Assembly (NCBI RefSeq): GCF_003049705.1
Contig: NZ_PIRF01000005.1
Span: 62,001-126,000, forward strand
Length of the DNA stretch: 64,000 bases
Source: Campylobacter concisus
GTDB lineage: Bacteria > Campylobacterota > Campylobacteria > Campylobacterales > Campylobacteraceae
Reading direction: 5' to 3'
Shown in pieces: positions 34,113-42,732 of the stretch (position 1 is the first letter of the stretch; each line of letters begins with the position of its first letter). A model generated the notes under the pieces. That model saw nothing but the letters and a program-made list of their open reading frames with translations. It did not search any database and was not told where the DNA came from. The position numbers and the translations under genes are program-made.

Positions 34113-35345
34113 TTATGCTATTTTCTTATCATGCTTTATTAAAATTGGCTTTGCCTTATCTTTTACAGTCTCTTTTGAGATAACAATATCATATTCTTTT
34201 AACTCTGGCAGCTCATACATTATGTCTGTCATAAGCTCTTCCATTATACTTCTAAGCCCTCTAGCTCCAGTCTTTCGCTCAATGGCCAGACTTGCTATCT
34301 CTTCAAGTGCTTCATCATCAAATTTAAGCGTAGCGCCATCAATCGCACAAAGCTTTTGGTATTGTTTTAATATCGCATTTTTTGGCTCGGTTAAAATTTT
34401 AACCATATCTTCTTTTGTTATCTCGTTTAAAGTAGCTACTACGTGAAGTCTGCCAATAAGCTCTGGGATGAGGCCATATCTTACAAGATCGTCTGGCTCA
34501 AGTAGGCTTAGTAAATTTTCTTTTTCATTTTTGCCACGTTTTTCTTGGTTAAATCCAAGTACGTTTTTACCAACTCTTCTCTCGATGATATCAAGAAGTC
34601 CATCAAATGCACCGCCGCAAACAAATAAGATATTTGTCGTATCTATCTGGATGAAGTCTTGGTTTGGATGCTTTCTGCCGCCTTTTGGTGGGATATTTAC
34701 GACGCTACCTTCGATGATCTTTAAAAGCGCTTGTTGTACGCCTTCACCCGAAACGTCTCTTGTGATGCTTCTATTTTCACTCATTCTAGCGATCTTATCG
34801 ATCTCATCTACAAAGACAATACCTTGCTCCGCCTTTTTTACATCGCCATTTGCAGCTTGTAAAAGCCTAGTAAGGATATTTTCAACGTCCTCACCGACAT
34901 ATCCAGCCTCAGTTAGGCTTGTGGCATCACAAATTGCGATAGGCACATCAAGAAATCTTGCCAAAGTCTGAGCCATCAATGTCTTGCCGCTTCCAGTTGG
35001 GCCAACAAGCAAGATGTTTGATTTTGAAATTTCAGTATCGTCTTTGATGTCGCTTTGTTTAAAAATTCTCTTATAGTGGTTATATACGCCGACACTAAAG
35101 ACCTTTTTAGCCCTGTCTTGACCAATCACGTAGTTATCAAGTACCGCTTTTAGCTCCTTTGGTGTGAGCTTTTGATACTCTATCGTTTCGTCATTTTTAC
35201 TCTCTTCTACGCTAGTATCTCCATGTATCATATCGTATGCGGCTGCTATGCAGTACTCGCATATATAGGCATTTCCTTCGATATCAGCGAGTAATCTTCT
35301 CTCGGCAGACTCTGCCTCTCCACAAAAATTACACTTTCTAGCCAT
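34113..35345 (-). CDS. clpX: ATP-dependent Clp protease ATP-binding subunit ClpX
   Basis: 410 residues. An N-terminal zinc-binding domain with CNFCGEAE and CEYC; Walker [16 protein letters not shown] near residue 112; Walker [11 protein letters not shown] near residue 176; pore loop GYVGEDV near residue 149; and sensor 2 TGARGLRSI near residue 361. The IGF loop for ClpP docking appears as VLGFNQEK, so that tripeptide is varied. It unfolds tagged substrates for ClpP. It overlaps the lpxA stop by one base. Confidence 0.97.
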   Translation of the reverse strand: MARKCNFCGEAESAERRLLADIEGNAYICEYCIAAAYDMIHGDTSVEESKNDETIEYQKLTPKELKAVLDNYVIGQDRAKKVFSVGVYNHYKRIFKQSDIKDDTEISKSNILLVGPTGSGKTLMAQTLARFLDVPIAICDATSLTEAGYVGEDVENILTRLLQAANGDVKKAEQGIVFVDEIDKIARMSENRSITRDVSGEGVQQALLKIIEGSVVNIPPKGGRKHPNQDFIQIDTTNILFVCGGAFDGLLDIIERRVGKNVLGFNQEKRGKNEKENLLSLLEPDDLVRYGLIPELIGRLHVVATLNEITKEDMVKILTEPKNAILKQYQKLCAIDGATLKFDDEALEEIASLAIERKTGARGLRSIMEELMTDIMYELPELKEYDIVISKETVKDKAKPILIKHDKKIA

Positions 35346-36133
35346 TAATCTCTTCCTTTTGCAAGCGGAATTCCTCTTGTTGTTTCTAATATAAATTTAC
35401 ACATTTTTTTAACGTTTTCGTCGCTGGTTTTTGCGATCAGCTCATTTGCTTGATCTTTTAAGCTTATGCCTTGATTAAACAAAAATTTATAAGCGCGAAC
35501 TAGCTCTTCAACCTGCTCTTTGTCAAATCTGCGTCTAATGCCAACTAAATTTAAGCTTCTTATATAGGCTCTGTTGCCCTCAGCTAGGCAAAATGGCACA
35601 ACATCTTGACTAAGCGCGCTTGCACCTGCGATCATGCAGCTTTCACCCACTCTAACAAACTGATGAATAGGCGTAAGACCGCCCACAACAGCGTAATCAC
35701 CAAGTTCGACGTGACCTGCCAAGGTTGCGTTATTTGCCAAAATGACGTTACTGCCTATTATACAGTCATGCGCGATATGAGAATATGCCATAATAAAGGC
35801 ATTATCACCAATCCTTGTTATGCCATCGCCCTTGTGCGTGCCTGAGTTTATAGTGCAAAACTCACGTATAGTTGCGTGCTCGCCGATGATGACGCCAGTA
35901 TCAACCTCATCTTTATAGCTGATATCTTGCGGGATATCACCTACGATCGCATAGCTAAATACACGAGAGTTGTCGCCGATTTTAGTCTTGCCAAGCACCC
36001 TTGCGCCTTGCTTTATCGTGACGTTGTTGCCAAGGACCGCATCTTTACTTACAAACGCATAAGCCTCGATATTTGCGTCATCTCCAATGATCGCTCCATC
36101 TTCTATAACGGCTGTTTGGTGGATATTTTTCAT
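35345..36133 (-). CDS. lpxA: UDP-N-acetylglucosamine acyltransferase
   Basis: 262 residues. Left-handed beta-helix built of hexapeptide repeats through about residue 190, then a helical C-terminal part. The catalytic His lies in AYSHIAHDC near residue 120. It transfers a 3-hydroxyacyl chain from acyl carrier protein to UDP-GlcNAc, the first step of lipid A synthesis. It follows fabZ, which competes for the same hydroxyacyl-ACP, with about 20 bases between them. Confidence 0.95.
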   Translation of the reverse strand: MKNIHQTAVIEDGAIIGDDANIEAYAFVSKDAVLGNNVTIKQGARVLGKTKIGDNSRVFSYAIVGDIPQDISYKDEVDTGVIIGEHATIREFCTINSGTHKGDGITRIGDNAFIMAYSHIAHDCIIGSNVILANNATLAGHVELGDYAVVGGLTPIHQFVRVGESCMIAGASALSQDVVPFCLAEGNRAYIRSLNLVGIRRRFDKEQVEELVRAYKFLFNQGISLKDQANELIAKTSDENVKKMCKFILETTRGIPLAKGRD

Positions 36134-36154
36134 TGTATCTCTTTTTCTTAAAGC

Positions 36155-36601
36155 CTATTTATCGACTATCATCGCTTTTAGTTCAGCCTCAGCGCAAAGT
36201 GCGTCATCTACATATGCCTTGCCTTCAAGCACCCAGATATTTCCTTTGTGTTTTAGCACGTTTAGTCTGTACTCTAGTCTATCTCCAGGACGGACTGGAT
36301 GGCGAAATTTTGCTCCGTCTATGCTCATAAAATAGACCACTTTATTCTCGATACCAGCCTGATGCTCGTCGCTCATACTCTTAAACGCTAGCACGCCACC
36401 AGCTTGTGCCATGCCTTCAATGATCATCACGCCAGGATAGATCGGGTGACCTGGGAAGTGCCCCTGAAATATCGGCTCACCAATGGTTACATTTTTATAA
36501 GCGACGATATTCTTAGCTGGCTCTAGCTCGACAACTCTGTCGATAAGCAAAAATGGAAATCTATGTGGGAGAATTTTTTGAATTTCTACGACGTCTATCA
36601 C
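36155..36601 (-). CDS. fabZ: 3-hydroxyacyl-ACP dehydratase FabZ
   Basis: 148 residues. It dehydrates 3-hydroxyacyl-ACP in fatty-acid elongation. The hot-dog fold has [13 protein letters not shown] near residues 12-24 and the catalytic region [19 protein letters not shown] near residues 48-66 (His and Glu). It starts at GTG, giving the usual [18 protein letters not shown]-terminus; no ATG gives a sensible alternative. The ribosome site is weak. It is the first gene of the fabZ-lpxA-clpX-mreB-mreC-carB run, and a long palindrome sits nine bases upstream. Confidence 0.95.
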   Translation of the reverse strand: MIDVVEIQKILPHRFPFLLIDRVVELEPAKNIVAYKNVTIGEPIFQGHFPGHPIYPGVMIIEGMAQAGGVLAFKSMSDEHQAGIENKVVYFMSIDGAKFRHPVRPGDRLEYRLNVLKHKGNIWVLEGKAYVDDALCAEAELKAMIVDK

Positions 36602-36609
36602 GTTTTAGC

Positions 36610-36654
36610 CTTAGTAATGTAAATTTGTGGCGATTGTAACAAATTTATACTAAG
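36610..36654. promoter_or_regulatory. Palindromic element directly upstream of fabZ
   Basis: CTTAGTA (36610-36616), ATG spacer, TAAATTTGT (36620-36628), ten-base centre, ACAAATTTA (36639-36647), TACTAAG (36648-36654). All 16 arm positions pair, with one three-base bulge on the left side. On the minus strand it includes TATAAA- and TACAAT-like words that could form the -10, so it overlaps the fabZ promoter or leader. It could be an operator or an RNA hairpin. Confidence 0.55.
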
Positions 36655-36751
36655 AAAAAAATTATTAGCCTCTTGTAAAAATCTCTAAATTTCGCCTTAT
36701 GTGGCAAAAATTTAATTCACTGCTTTAAGATAAATTTTATAAACTCACCTT

Positions 36752-37825
36752 TTAGTCTAAAACCAAAATTTCTTCGCTATCGTTATAAAAAACAGCCTTT
36801 GCGTAAATTTCGTAGCTACCCTTTTTGACCTCGTCTAAGATGATGATAGGATTTTGCGAAAATTCTCCGCTTATATCACGGCGAAATTTTAGCTCATCAT
36901 CAAGCTCAAGCGGCCTTTTGCAAAGCTCATCTATGCTTGCAAAATTACTATTTGTAAATTTATTAAATCGATTTAAGCTCATAAAAACCACGCCCTCTTT
37001 TAGCTCATCTTCCATTTCGCAGGAATTTTCTACATTTAGCTTTAAATTTTCTCTTTTAAAGCCAGAGTAGAGCACAAAGTAGCTTGGTATCACAGCGTTT
37101 TGAAATTTCACACTAGCGCGTAAAAGTCTGTAGTTTAAAAATCGCCTTCTAAAAAGGTGAAATTTCTCACCTTTCGCCTCGCACTCGCGCACCTTTTTAT
37201 AAAGCTCAAGCCTAGCTTCAATACTACCATAAAGCGCCCTTGCGTGTAGCTCGCTCATTAGCTCACTTTGAGGCAAATTTTGCGAGTCGCGCTGTTTTTT
37301 TAGCGCAAAGACGCAGCCGCAGTAGTTTTGGTGATAGAGCTTATCTTTTTTAGCCAGGATAAACTGCTCACTTGTGCCGCCATTTTTTCTATAATCAACC
37401 GCAACAGCCTCTAAATTTGAGCCAGCTACCGCCTCATCAAGCGCCTTTTTAAGCTGAGAAAAGTCCTTTTTTGGGCTCATCAAAAGCGTTGTCGTGATCT
37501 TATTAAGTCCCAGCTCAAGCGCCTTTTTAGCGGAGTCTTTCATACGAAAATCAAAGCAGTATTCGCACCTTTTGCCCTTTTCTGGCTCATCTTCAAGTCC
37601 TTTTGTGCCACCAAGCCACGCTTCGTAGTCGTATTCGCCGCATATTAGCTCAATGCCTAGTTTCTTGCAGCTTCGTTTCACGTCCTCAAAACGCAGTAAA
37701 AATTCGCTATACGGATGTATATTTGGATCATAAAAATAGCCTACTATTCGTTCATTTGGGAAGTCTTTTCGTAAGCGCTGTAAAAAGTAGTGGCTATCGA
37801 CCGAGCAGCAGATGTGAACTAGCAA
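36752..37825 (-). CDS. queH: Epoxyqueuosine reductase QueH with C-terminal extension
   Basis: 357 residues from a TTG start. The N-terminal 200 residues match QueH (DUF208): HICCSVDS near residues 4-11, KRCEYCFDFRM near residues 81-91, and NYCGCVFALKKQR near residue 163. These cysteine pairs hold the iron-sulfur cluster and metal used to reduce epoxyqueuosine to queuosine in tRNA. About 150 further residues follow with no recognised domain (FHLFRRRFLNYRLLRASVKF, then a Glu/Asp-rich end). Short QueH proteins lack this part. It stands alone between fabZ and the importer genes. Confidence 0.85.
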   Translation of the reverse strand: MLVHICCSVDSHYFLQRLRKDFPNERIVGYFYDPNIHPYSEFLLRFEDVKRSCKKLGIELICGEYDYEAWLGGTKGLEDEPEKGKRCEYCFDFRMKDSAKKALELGLNKITTTLLMSPKKDFSQLKKALDEAVAGSNLEAVAVDYRKNGGTSEQFILAKKDKLYHQNYCGCVFALKKQRDSQNLPQSELMSELHARALYGSIEARLELYKKVRECEAKGEKFHLFRRRFLNYRLLRASVKFQNAVIPSYFVLYSGFKRENLKLNVENSCEMEDELKEGVVFMSLNRFNKFTNSNFASIDELCKRPLELDDELKFRRDISGEFSQNPIIILDEVKKGSYEIYAKAVFYNDSEEILVLD

Positions 37826-37852
37826 AATTTAACCTTTTTTGCTCGCATTATA

Positions 37853-38602
37853 TCAAAGATTATTTTTATAAATTTTTGCAGCATCGAGGTATTTTTTAAG
37901 GACATTTTGGCTTGCAAGATCTTCAAATTTACCCCACGCCACCTGCTTGCCAGCCTCGATTATTAGCACTTTTTGCGCTATCTTCATTGCACTTAAAATA
38001 TCGTGCGTGATAAAAATAATGCTGATCTTTTCATCTAAGCTTAAAAGCAAATTTACGATCTTTTGCTTCGTCTCGTTATCAAGCCCGCTTGTTATCTCGT
38101 CACAGATTAAGATTTTTGGCTTTGAAAGAAGCGCTAGCAATATCCCAACCCTTGTCGCCTCGCCTCCACTTAGCTGAGATGGATATTTTTCTAAAATTTC
38201 ATCTTTTAAATTTAGATTTGCCAGAAGTTCTTTGAGCTCATTTTCGCTAAAGCTAAGCTTAAGATATGACCTCACGTGAGCGATTGCGGTTTTTACTTTT
38301 AGCGCTGGATTTAGGGCTTGCTTTTGATTTTGCAAGATATATCTGATGTCCTTTTTGAGTTCATTTTTGTCCGTAATCTCCTCATCGTTTATATAAATTT
38401 TGCCCCCACTTTTTGGCTCACTAAATGATATAAGCTTTGCAAGCGTGCTTTTGCCACTACCACTTTGCCCCAAAATGGCTAGATTTTCGCCATCATCAAG
38501 CTCGCAACTTATCCCCTCTAAAAGGTGCAGCACTTCAGCTCTAGCGTTAAAATGCTCCTTAAAGCTTAAACTTTTTGATACATTTTCAAGCCTTATTTTC
38601 AT
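37853..38602 (-). CDS. Peptide/nickel-type ABC transporter ATP-binding protein (second ATPase)
   Basis: 249 residues from the ATG at 38602, which overlaps the upstream gene's stop as ATGA; the longer frame upstream is not conserved. Walker A AILGQSGSGKSTLAK near residues 44-58, signature LSGGEATRVGI, Walker B LICDEITSGLD and switch histidine FITHD are all present. With the preceding gene it forms the ATPase pair of an Opp/Dpp/Nik-type importer. From memory, the five-gene order fits the C. jejuni NikZYXWV nickel system, in which this would be NikV. It is shorter than OppF, which has an iron-sulfur tail, fitting a Nik/Dpp-like member. Confidence 0.8.
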   Translation of the reverse strand: MKIRLENVSKSLSFKEHFNARAEVLHLLEGISCELDDGENLAILGQSGSGKSTLAKLISFSEPKSGGKIYINDEEITDKNELKKDIRYILQNQKQALNPALKVKTAIAHVRSYLKLSFSENELKELLANLNLKDEILEKYPSQLSGGEATRVGILLALLSKPKILICDEITSGLDNETKQKIVNLLLSLDEKISIIFITHDILSAMKIAQKVLIIEAGKQVAWGKFEDLASQNVLKKYLDAAKIYKNNL

Positions 38603-39279
38603 GCATTTTCCTTTAAATTTAGCCGCCCATCTCTCATCTGCCAAATCTCATCACTAAGATAGTTCGTTAGCGCCTCATCGTGAGAGATAAAGACGACGCT
38701 CATCTTACCCTTTAAACTCTCCAAGATGCCCGCCACGTGGCTACCGCTAATGCTATCAAGCCCGCTTGTTATCTCGTCGCAGATTAAAATTTTTGGCTTT
38801 AAGCAAAGCGCAAGAGCGATCTGTACACGGCTCGCCTCGCCGCCACTTAGCTCGTATGAGTATTTGTGCCAGATGAGATTTGCATTACCCAGCCCAAACT
38901 CCCTAAAATAAGCAAATGCAAGCTCTTTATTTGATTTATTATCGCCGCCAAGATAGGCGTTAAAATGATCGCCCACGTTTAAGAGCGGATGAAGACTGGC
39001 AACTGAGTTTTGAAAGATGAGCGCAGCGACCTTTTTTCGGTGCTCTTTTAGCTCATTGTGGCTAAGTTTTAAGATATCTTTTTTATAAATGCTAAATTTA
39101 TCTGCCCTCACTCTAAAATCATCATCAAAAAGCTTTATTAAGCTCTTTGCAAAGAGCGATTTACCACTGCCACTTGCACCCGTGATACCTATAAATTTAC
39201 CCTCACTCATGGCAAAATCAAGCTCTCGCAAAAGCTTCTTATCCTTATAAAAAACGTTTAAATTTTTAATCTCTATCAT
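38599..39279 (-). CDS. Peptide/nickel-type ABC transporter ATP-binding protein (first ATPase)
   Basis: 226 residues from the ATG at 39279 (MIEIKNLNVFYKDKKLL), which overlaps the permease stop as ATGA. The frame upstream of it is a shadow of the permease end. Walker A GITGASGSGKSLFAK near residues 30-44, signature LSGGEASRVQI, Walker B LICDEITSGLD and switch FISHD are intact. It is a close parallel of the second ATPase and forms the other half of the pair. The NikW-like role is inferred. Confidence 0.8.
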   Translation of the reverse strand: MIEIKNLNVFYKDKKLLRELDFAMSEGKFIGITGASGSGKSLFAKSLIKLFDDDFRVRADKFSIYKKDILKLSHNELKEHRKKVAALIFQNSVASLHPLLNVGDHFNAYLGGDNKSNKELAFAYFREFGLGNANLIWHKYSYELSGGEASRVQIALALCLKPKILICDEITSGLDSISGSHVAGILESLKGKMSVVFISHDEALTNYLSDEIWQMRDGRLNLKENA

Positions 39280-40076
39280 ATTTTTATATTGCCATTTTTT
39301 GAATTTGACGTGATGATCGAGGTTGCAAGGATGAGCAAAAAGAGTGTCACGCCAGGGAAAAGCACCATCCACCAAGAGCCGAGAAAAAGCGCCTCTTTGC
39401 TCTCATTTAGCATGATGCCAAGGCTTATTTTATTTGCGTCGCTACCCACGCCAAAAAAGCCAAGCGTGGCCTCCATGACGACAGCGTTTATCGCGTTTAT
39501 GCCAAAGATACTAACTATTAGATGCTTTAAATTTGGCAAAATTTCAAAGCAGATAAGACTAAATTTACCAGCTCCATTTATTACGGCTTGCTCGGCGTAG
39601 TCGCACTTTTTACTAAGTCTTAAATTTTGCATAAAAACTTTTGCGCCCTGCATGAACGAGCAAATGGCGATGATAAACGAGGTGATAAGCAGATCTCCGC
39701 TACTAAATGAGCTAAAAAGCATGATAAAAACGATGTTTGGTATGCTTAAAAATGCATCAAGTCCCTTATCAAAAAGGCTCTCGCAAACTCTGCTCTTACT
39801 CGTGCCAAAATATGCATAGATGAGCGAAAAAAGCGTCGTTAAAAAGCCAGCTAAAAGCAAGATAAGAAGCGAGTTTTTAAGCGCGTAGGCAACTCTTATG
39901 AGATTGTCCCTGCCTAGGATGTCAGTGCCAAAGATATGCTCGCTACTTGGGGCTAAATTTACCGCCATAAAGTCAGTAAAATTTGGCTCAAATTTAGAGA
40001 AAAATGGCGTCACAAAGGCAAATGCAACAAGCGCTAAAAAGACAAAACAGGCTAGGAAAAATATGACTTTTCTCAT
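39276..40076 (-). CDS. Peptide/nickel-type ABC transporter permease, DppC/NikC-like
   Basis: 266 residues with about six membrane segments. An N-terminal PSSEHIFGTDILGRDNLIR near residues 43-61 is typical of DppC/OppC/NikC permeases. The EAA-type loop lies near residues 165-185 (CDYAEQAVINGAGKFSLICF), and the C-terminal MEATLGFFGVG near residue 205 is family-typical. It overlaps the DppB-like gene by four bases and the ATPase by four. NikX-like by order. Confidence 0.85.
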   Translation of the reverse strand: MRKVIFFLACFVFLALVAFAFVTPFFSKFEPNFTDFMAVNLAPSSEHIFGTDILGRDNLIRVAYALKNSLLILLLAGFLTTLFSLIYAYFGTSKSRVCESLFDKGLDAFLSIPNIVFIMLFSSFSSGDLLITSFIIAICSFMQGAKVFMQNLRLSKKCDYAEQAVINGAGKFSLICFEILPNLKHLIVSIFGINAINAVVMEATLGFFGVGSDANKISLGIMLNESKEALFLGSWWMVLFPGVTLFLLILATSIITSNSKNGNIKI

Positions 40077-41011
40077 AAATTTCTCTTATCTGCTAAGATA
40101 GCAAAAATTTTAGCCAGTAAATTTGCAAAAACGACAAAAACAGCCGTTAGCAAAATGGTCGCAAGTGCGACTGGATAGTCTTTGGCGATGACTGCATCAA
40201 GGCTAAGCTTGCCAATGCCAGGAAATGAAAAAATGCTCTCAATGACGTATGAGCCAGCAAAAACGCCAGCCACAAGGGTTGCGAAATAATAGACTATATC
40301 GGTGCTTGCGTGCTTTATAGCAAAGAGATAAATTTTGCCCCGCCCCAAACCTCTAGCGTGAGCTGTCTGGATAAAATCAGCATTTAGGCTTTGATTTAGC
40401 CTATCTCTTACAAATTTTACATTTGCGCCAAGGTGTGGCAAGATGATAGCAAGCGTTGGCAAGATGATAAATTTAGCACCAACACCGCTAGAGCCTAGCT
40501 CGTTTGCCCCAGAGCTTGGCAGCAAATTTAGATATACGCTAAAGATCGCTATTAGCACGAGTGCGATGTAAAAATGCGGCAATGAAGCCAGCAAAAAGGA
40601 GCTAAAATTTATAAAGATATCGGCAAATTTATTCTTATAAATGGCGCTTAAAAGCCCTAAGAAAAAGGAGAAAAGAGCTATTAAGACAAATGAGCACACA
40701 AACAAAATAAGTGAGTTTAAAAGTCTCTCTTTAATGAGCAAAGATACGCTTGTTCCGCTTACAAAGCTAGTGCCAAAGTCCCCCGTGACAAAGTGAGCCA
40801 GCCATCTAAAATACTGCACAAAAAAGCCATCTTTTAGCCCCAAATTTTCTAAAATTTGCTCTTTTATAGCCACGCTCACCGCCTCGCTTCGCAAAAACAT
40901 CGCGTCAGTGACGTTTCCTGGCAAAAAACATATGAGCAAAAATAGAAAAAATGAGATAAAAAACAGCAACCCAAGGCTTGAGATCACTGTTTTTAAAATG
41001 GCTCTAAACAA
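40073..41011 (-). CDS. Peptide/nickel-type ABC transporter permease, DppB/NikB-like
   Basis: 312 residues with six membrane segments. The first helix and LICFLPGNVTD replace the usual LIPGDP segment of DppB proteins. FFVQYFRWLAHFVTGDFGTS near residues 62-81 and the C-terminal ESIFSFPGIGKLSLDAV near residue 266 are family-typical. The EAA loop is near residue 220 (DFIQTAHARGLGRGKIYLF). It follows the binding protein by 12 bases. Confidence 0.87.
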   Translation of the reverse strand: MFRAILKTVISSLGLLFFISFFLFLLICFLPGNVTDAMFLRSEAVSVAIKEQILENLGLKDGFFVQYFRWLAHFVTGDFGTSFVSGTSVSLLIKERLLNSLILFVCSFVLIALFSFFLGLLSAIYKNKFADIFINFSSFLLASLPHFYIALVLIAIFSVYLNLLPSSGANELGSSGVGAKFIILPTLAIILPHLGANVKFVRDRLNQSLNADFIQTAHARGLGRGKIYLFAIKHASTDIVYYFATLVAGVFAGSYVIESIFSFPGIGKLSLDAVIAKDYPVALATILLTAVFVVFANLLAKIFAILADKRNL

Positions 41012-41023
41012 ATTTTTTATCCA

Positions 41024-42559
41024 CTATTTTACTTGCCACTCTCTTATGTTCCATAAAAATCCAGCCCCATGGTGGCCTAAAATTTGCGTCTTTATGCCTG
41101 AAATTTTGTTGTTAAAAACGAGCGGATAGTCAAGATAGGCTATAAAAATGTAAGGTGGATTTTCAAAAAGTGCTTTTAGAAATTCTTTGTAGTATTTTTT
41201 CCTAAGCTCCACGTCCTTTGTATATCTTGCGTTTTTTAGGGCAAGATCGACGTTTGCGTCCTTGTAGTGGCTAAAATTCCAGCCATTTTCATTTATGCTC
41301 ACATCGGCAAATCCGCCAAAGATCCTGTATGTGTGAAAATCTGGATCAAATGGGCTTCCCCAGCCAATAATAAAGCTATCAACCTCGCTTATGCTAAAGG
41401 CTGTTCTTGGCTTTGCGTAGGCTTTGGCTCTCACGCCAAATTTATTTAGCTCGCTGCTTAAAATTTTGGCTAGATTGACCCTTAAGATGTCGTTATTAAA
41501 GGCGTAGATATCGAAGCCAAGCTCCTTGCCGTCCTTTTCAAAAAAGCCAGCCTTATTTTTCTTAAAGCCACTCTTTTCAAGCAGCTCCCTAGCCTTTTGC
41601 GGATCGTAGCTAAATTTAAACTCACCGTCATTTGCAAAGCTTTTTTCTATCGGATTGTTCGCTACGCTTGCATATCCGTGAAATAAATTTTTAACTATCT
41701 CATATTTATTTACCGCGTAGTTTAGGGCTATCCTTACATTTTTATCTTGAAAAAGAGGATCTTCAAAGTTAAACATCAAAGCTCTATAGTCCGCACTTTT
41801 AAACTTAAGCAGGCTTAATTTTTTATCATCTTTTATGAAATTTACGCCAGTTGGAGAGATGAGTGCGACGTCGATCTCACCACTTTTAAGCCCAACGAGC
41901 CTTAAATTTTCATCACCAACAATTTTAAAAAATACCCTTTTTATCTTTGGCTCACCCTTGTAAAATTTCTCATTTGCCGCAAATTCTAAACTCTCATCTT
42001 TTTTCCATTTTACAAGCTTGTATGCGCCAGTGCCAATGGGCGCTTCGTTAAATTTATCGGTTGAGATATCTTTACCTTTTAAAATGTGCTCAGGCAACAC
42101 GCCAAAACTAAGCGCGTCAAGAAACGGCGGAAAAGGCTCTTTTAGCGTGATCTTTACTTTATAATCACCTAAAATTTCAACGCTTTTTACCACCTCGTAG
42201 TTTGAGATAGTAGGCGCGTTTAGCTTCTTATCTTGAGCCGCTTCGATGGTAAATTTAACGTCTTTTGCGCTAAATTTCACCCCATCATGCCAAAAAGCAT
42301 CATCTCTTAGCTCAAAAATATACTCCAACCCATCATTGCTTACTTGCCAAGACTTCGCAAGCTCTGGTACGATGTTGCTATTTTCATCGTGGCTCGTAAG
42401 CCCCGAAAAAACGAGTGAAAGCGTAGGATCGTGATCCTCATCGTAAAGTGGATTTATACGAGGTGTTTGCTCCTCGATAGCGACCACGACTTTGCTCTCG
42501 TTTGCGTAAAGGCAAACGCCAAATAACAAGAAAAATACGAATAAAATTCTCTTCATCAC
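41024..42559 (-). CDS. Peptide/nickel-type ABC transporter substrate-binding protein
   Basis: 511 residues with a signal peptide (KRILFVFFLLFGVCLYANES). It belongs to the SBP family 5 fold: PTLSLVFSGLTSHDEN near residue 45, ELAKSWQVSNDGLEYIFELR near residues 65-84, HDGVKFSAKDVKFTIEAAQD near residues 90-109, and APIGTGAYKLVKW near residue 190. Family members bind peptides, nickel chelates or haem; the gene order matches NikZYXWV of C. jejuni, which imports nickel for hydrogenase and urease-like enzymes. Nickel is a reasonable but unproven substrate. It is the first gene of the operon and an inverted repeat lies upstream (42594-42618). Confidence 0.85.
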   Translation of the reverse strand: MMKRILFVFFLLFGVCLYANESKVVVAIEEQTPRINPLYDEDHDPTLSLVFSGLTSHDENSNIVPELAKSWQVSNDGLEYIFELRDDAFWHDGVKFSAKDVKFTIEAAQDKKLNAPTISNYEVVKSVEILGDYKVKITLKEPFPPFLDALSFGVLPEHILKGKDISTDKFNEAPIGTGAYKLVKWKKDESLEFAANEKFYKGEPKIKRVFFKIVGDENLRLVGLKSGEIDVALISPTGVNFIKDDKKLSLLKFKSADYRALMFNFEDPLFQDKNVRIALNYAVNKYEIVKNLFHGYASVANNPIEKSFANDGEFKFSYDPQKARELLEKSGFKKNKAGFFEKDGKELGFDIYAFNNDILRVNLAKILSSELNKFGVRAKAYAKPRTAFSISEVDSFIIGWGSPFDPDFHTYRIFGGFADVSINENGWNFSHYKDANVDLALKNARYTKDVELRKKYYKEFLKALFENPPYIFIAYLDYPLVFNNKISGIKTQILGHHGAGFLWNIREWQVK

Positions 42560-42593
42560 TGCATCCTTTGTTTAAAAAGTATTTGTGAAATGG

Positions 42594-42618
42594 TAATACG
42601 AATTTTATAAAAGTATTA
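42594..42618. promoter_or_regulatory. Inverted repeat upstream of the importer operon, operator candidate
   Basis: TAATAC (42594-42599), 13-base spacer, GTATTA (42613-42618), about 35 bases before the binding-protein ATG on the minus strand. The arms are perfect. Its AT-rich, spaced-dyad form recalls NikR or Fur-type sites, but the spacing and sequence do not match the NikR consensus I know. Confidence 0.4.
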
Positions 42619-42732
42619 TTAACTAAAATGTAAATTTACGCGTCTAAAAATTTGGAAATTTCTAACTAGAATTTAACCTTATTTAAAGTAAAATCAAAGT
42701 TTATTTTAGATCACTTCAAGGTAAAAATTTAA

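Noticed and set aside
34468-34971. 167-codon plus-strand frame opposite clpX
   Set aside because: clpX is intact on the other strand with all catalytic motifs; the antisense product has no recognisable features.
42594-42618. Firm NikR operator call
   Set aside because: Arm sequence and 13-base spacing do not match the NikR consensus forms I know, so it is reported only as a candidate operator.
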